NCBI GenBank assembly: GCA_021154945.1
Contig: JAJNQF010000329.1
Location: 1 to 7,369 of the forward strand
DNA: 7,369 nucleotides
Direction: 5' to 3'
From: Sphingomonas sp.
GTDB taxonomy: Bacteria; Pseudomonadota; Alphaproteobacteria; Sphingomonadales; Sphingomonadaceae
A program made the translations under genes and the position numbers. The notes beneath the pieces were generated by a model. That model ran no database searches. It was not told the DNA's origin and saw only the letters and a list, made by a program, of their open reading frames with translations. Within the stretch, counting starts at the first letter, position 1. Each line of letters begins with the position of its first letter. Below, piece by piece: positions 5,778 through 7,369 of the stretch.

Positions 5778-7169
5778 TCACTTGGTGGGCGCCTTGGTTG
5801 CGTCGGGGGCGGTAGGATCGGGCTTGATCGGGCGCGGCTTGGTGGCGGCGGCAACCTGCACGGGGCCGCCGAGACGCGCGACGGTCTTCAGCGCGTAATA
5901 GAGCTGGAAGTCGTCGATACCCTGTTTCTTCAACTGATCGGGCGTCTGCGAGAAGCGGGGATCGGTCTTGGTATCCTCCTCCAGCACCGCGTTGTCGGCC
6001 TTCACTTCGTTGATCAGATGCTTGCGCAGATCGGCCTCACGGAACACCGGGCGCGACTTGTAGTCGGGATCGGTGAGCTGCGGCACCTTGATGTCGGGCT
6101 CGATCCCGCCCTCCTGCACCGACCGGCCGGACGGCGTGAAGTAGCGCGCGGTGGTCAGGCGGAGCGCGGTCTCGGGCCCGAGCTGAAGCACGGTCTGGAC
6201 CGAGCCCTTGCCGAAGCTGCGCTCGCCCATGATCAGCGCGCGGTGATGATCCTGGAGCGCGCCGGCGACGATCTCGGACGCGGAGGCGGTGCCGGGATCG
6301 GTCAGGACGACGACCGGCAGTCCGTGCGCGTCGTCGCCGGGCTTGGCGTAATAGCGCTCGATATCGGTCTTCTCGCGGCCGCGCTGCGAGACGATCTCGC
6401 CGTGATCGAGGAACGCGTCGCTGACCTCGATCGCCTGGGTCAGGAGCCCGCCGCCATTCTCGCGCAGGTCGACGACATAGCCGAGCGGGCGGTGGCCGAG
6501 CGACTTGTCGATCGCCATGATCGCCGCGCGGGTGTCGGCGCCGGTGTTCTCGCTGAAGGTGTTGATGTTGATATAGCCGACGTCGCCGCGGACTTCCCAC
6601 TTCACCGGCTTCTGGACGATGATCTCGCGCATCATCGTCACGTCGAGCGGCTTGTCGCGGCCGGGGCGGACGAGGCCCAATGTGATCTTGCTGCCGGGCT
6701 TGCCGCGCATCTTGCCGACCGCCTCGTCGAGCGAATCGCCGTAGATCAGCTTGCCGTCGATATGCGTGATATAGTCGCCGGATTTGACGCCGGCGCGGGC
6801 GGCGGGGGAGTCTTCCTGCGGGGAGACGACCTTGATCGCGCCGTCCTCCATCTGCACCGTCAGGCCGAGACCGCCGTAATTGCCTTCCGTCATGATCCGG
6901 AGGTTTTCGTAGTCGAGCGCGTCGACATAGCTGGAGTGCGGATCGAGGCTGGCGAGCATGCCCTGGATCGCGCCCTTGATCAGCGTCTTGTCATCGACCT
7001 TGTCGACATATTCCGCCTTCACGCGGTTGAAGACGTCGAGGAACTGGTCGAACTCGCGATAGGTGTCGGTGTCGACCGCCGCCATCGCCGAGGTGGCGAG
7101 CGGGATCAGCGTCAGCGCGCCGACGATCGCCGTCGCGGTAAGCATAGGAGCACGAATAGGACGGGGCAT
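5778..7169 (-). CDS. S41 family C-terminal processing protease (CtpA-like)
   Basis: This is a periplasmic serine protease (463 aa) that trims or degrades envelope proteins from their C-termini. Residues 1-30 are a signal sequence ending TSAMA, with likely cleavage before A31. A helical N-terminal region (35-80, with LDPHSSY) is followed by a PDZ domain (about 95-180, starting YGGLGLTV), then the S41 core. The Ser-Lys catalytic machinery is intact: S296 and E299 in GTASASEIVAG and K321 in SFGKGSVQT, with a 25-residue gap as in known family members. DLRENGGG (234-241) and TPSGRSVQEGGIEPDI (345-360) are further family marks. The tail is Pro/Lys/Ala-rich. The ATG at 7169 was chosen for the AGGA six bases upstream and the signal peptide; the 62 upstream codons cross repeat sequence. 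It heads the ctp-dsbB-coq7 cluster. Relatives are often preceded by an EnvC/M23-type gene, which would lie beyond the window. Confidence 0.96.
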   Translation of the reverse strand: MPRPIRAPMLTATAIVGALTLIPLATSAMAAVDTDTYREFDQFLDVFNRVKAEYVDKVDDKTLIKGAIQGMLASLDPHSSYVDALDYENLRIMTEGNYGGLGLTVQMEDGAIKVVSPQEDSPAARAGVKSGDYITHIDGKLIYGDSLDEAVGKMRGKPGSKITLGLVRPGRDKPLDVTMMREIIVQKPVKWEVRGDVGYININTFSENTGADTRAAIMAIDKSLGHRPLGYVVDLRENGGGLLTQAIEVSDAFLDHGEIVSQRGREKTDIERYYAKPGDDAHGLPVVVLTDPGTASASEIVAGALQDHHRALIMGERSFGKGSVQTVLQLGPETALRLTTARYFTPSGRSVQEGGIEPDIKVPQLTDPDYKSRPVFREADLRKHLINEVKADNAVLEEDTKTDPRFSQTPDQLKKQGIDDFQLYYALKTVARLGGPVQVAAATKPRPIKPDPTAPDATKAPTK

Positions 7170-7302
7170 CGATGGTCCTGCAACCTGAGAAGTGACGTGT
7201 CGTACAGTGGTGACGGCGTAGCGTAATGACGTGGTGGCGGCAACGCGCGCGCGGAGTGAAGACTGATGAGGGTTAACGGGGGCTGACCGGGGGCCCCATC
7301 GA

Positions 7303-7352
7303 TCCTCCCTCGCCAGGGGGAGGTGGCACCGAAGGTGACGGAGGGGGGAGGA
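7303..7352. repeat. Short G/C-rich palindromic repeat upstream of ctp
   Basis: Here cctccc (7304-7309) can pair with gggagg at 7318-7323 over an eight-base loop. Alternatively, tcctccc (7303-7309) can pair with gggagga at 7346-7352. Between them is a ggtggcacc-gaaggtgacgg core. Such cctccctcgccagggggagg-type elements are, as I recall, abundant between genes in sphingomonads. It lies about 135 bases upstream of the ctp start, and the right end of the window may cut a larger element. No gene was found between the ctp start and the window end, and no convincing promoter could be fixed there. Confidence 0.6.
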
Positions 7353-7369
7353 CACGGAACAGGGGTTGC

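Noticed and set aside
5562..7226. 554-codon open frame on + across ctp and dsbB
   Set aside because: It lies antisense to the intact S41 protease with full catalytic motifs; its Arg/Asp/Leu-rich translation is a typical GC-rich shadow.
7170..7355. 62-codon N-terminal extension of ctp
   Set aside because: It would place Arg-rich, repeat-encoded residues before a good signal peptide; AGGA supports the ATG at 7169.
1..7369. CRISPR array, prophage, toxin-antitoxin or transposase
   Set aside because: No regularly spaced repeats, no phage or transposase protein, and no small gene pair was seen on either strand.

Overview
The window is GC-rich, with strong third-position G/C bias, compact gene packing and several short intergenic inverted repeats. 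The protein content fits an alphaproteobacterium, most likely of the sphingomonad group (Sphingomonas or a relative): a DUF4130-UdgX fusion, a short COQ7-type hydroxylase, DsbB, an S41 C-terminal processing protease, and a secreted four-cysteine protein with a CPTNQNGEEIVVC motif. This taxonomic guess comes from recognising gene and repeat types, not from a search.

Left part (1-2909). A 5'-truncated UdgX-family uracil-DNA-binding protein on + converges on an aldo/keto reductase on -. A long perfect inverted repeat lies between their stop codons. The reductase is divergent from a DedA-family membrane protein on +, and about 80 bp separate the two starts.

Middle part (2900-4143). A DJ-1/PfpI-type protein resembling isonitrile hydratase lies on - and overlaps the dedA 3' end tail-to-tail by 10 bases. 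Its start is unclear: TTG, or an ATT with a better-placed Shine-Dalgarno. Upstream of it is about 540 bases without a convincing gene. This stretch holds small hairpins, a 9-base tandem duplication inside a GC stem, and a second long inverted repeat.

Right part (4144-7369), all on -. The transcription order is ctp protease, dsbB, coq7, then a small secreted cysteine protein. dsbB and coq7 overlap by ATGA. dsbB starts either 20 bases after the ctp stop or at a GTGA overlap with it. DsbB passes electrons from disulfide formation to ubiquinone, and COQ7 makes ubiquinone, so the coupling is functionally sensible. The protease and the four-cysteine protein are both exported, which gives the cluster an envelope-protein-quality theme. 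The region upstream of ctp contains a third kind of short repeat.

Most of the window is ordinary chromosomal housekeeping and accessory content. The least understood item is the DUF4130-UdgX fusion, whose family can bond covalently to uracil in DNA. No complete new multi-gene system is visible.
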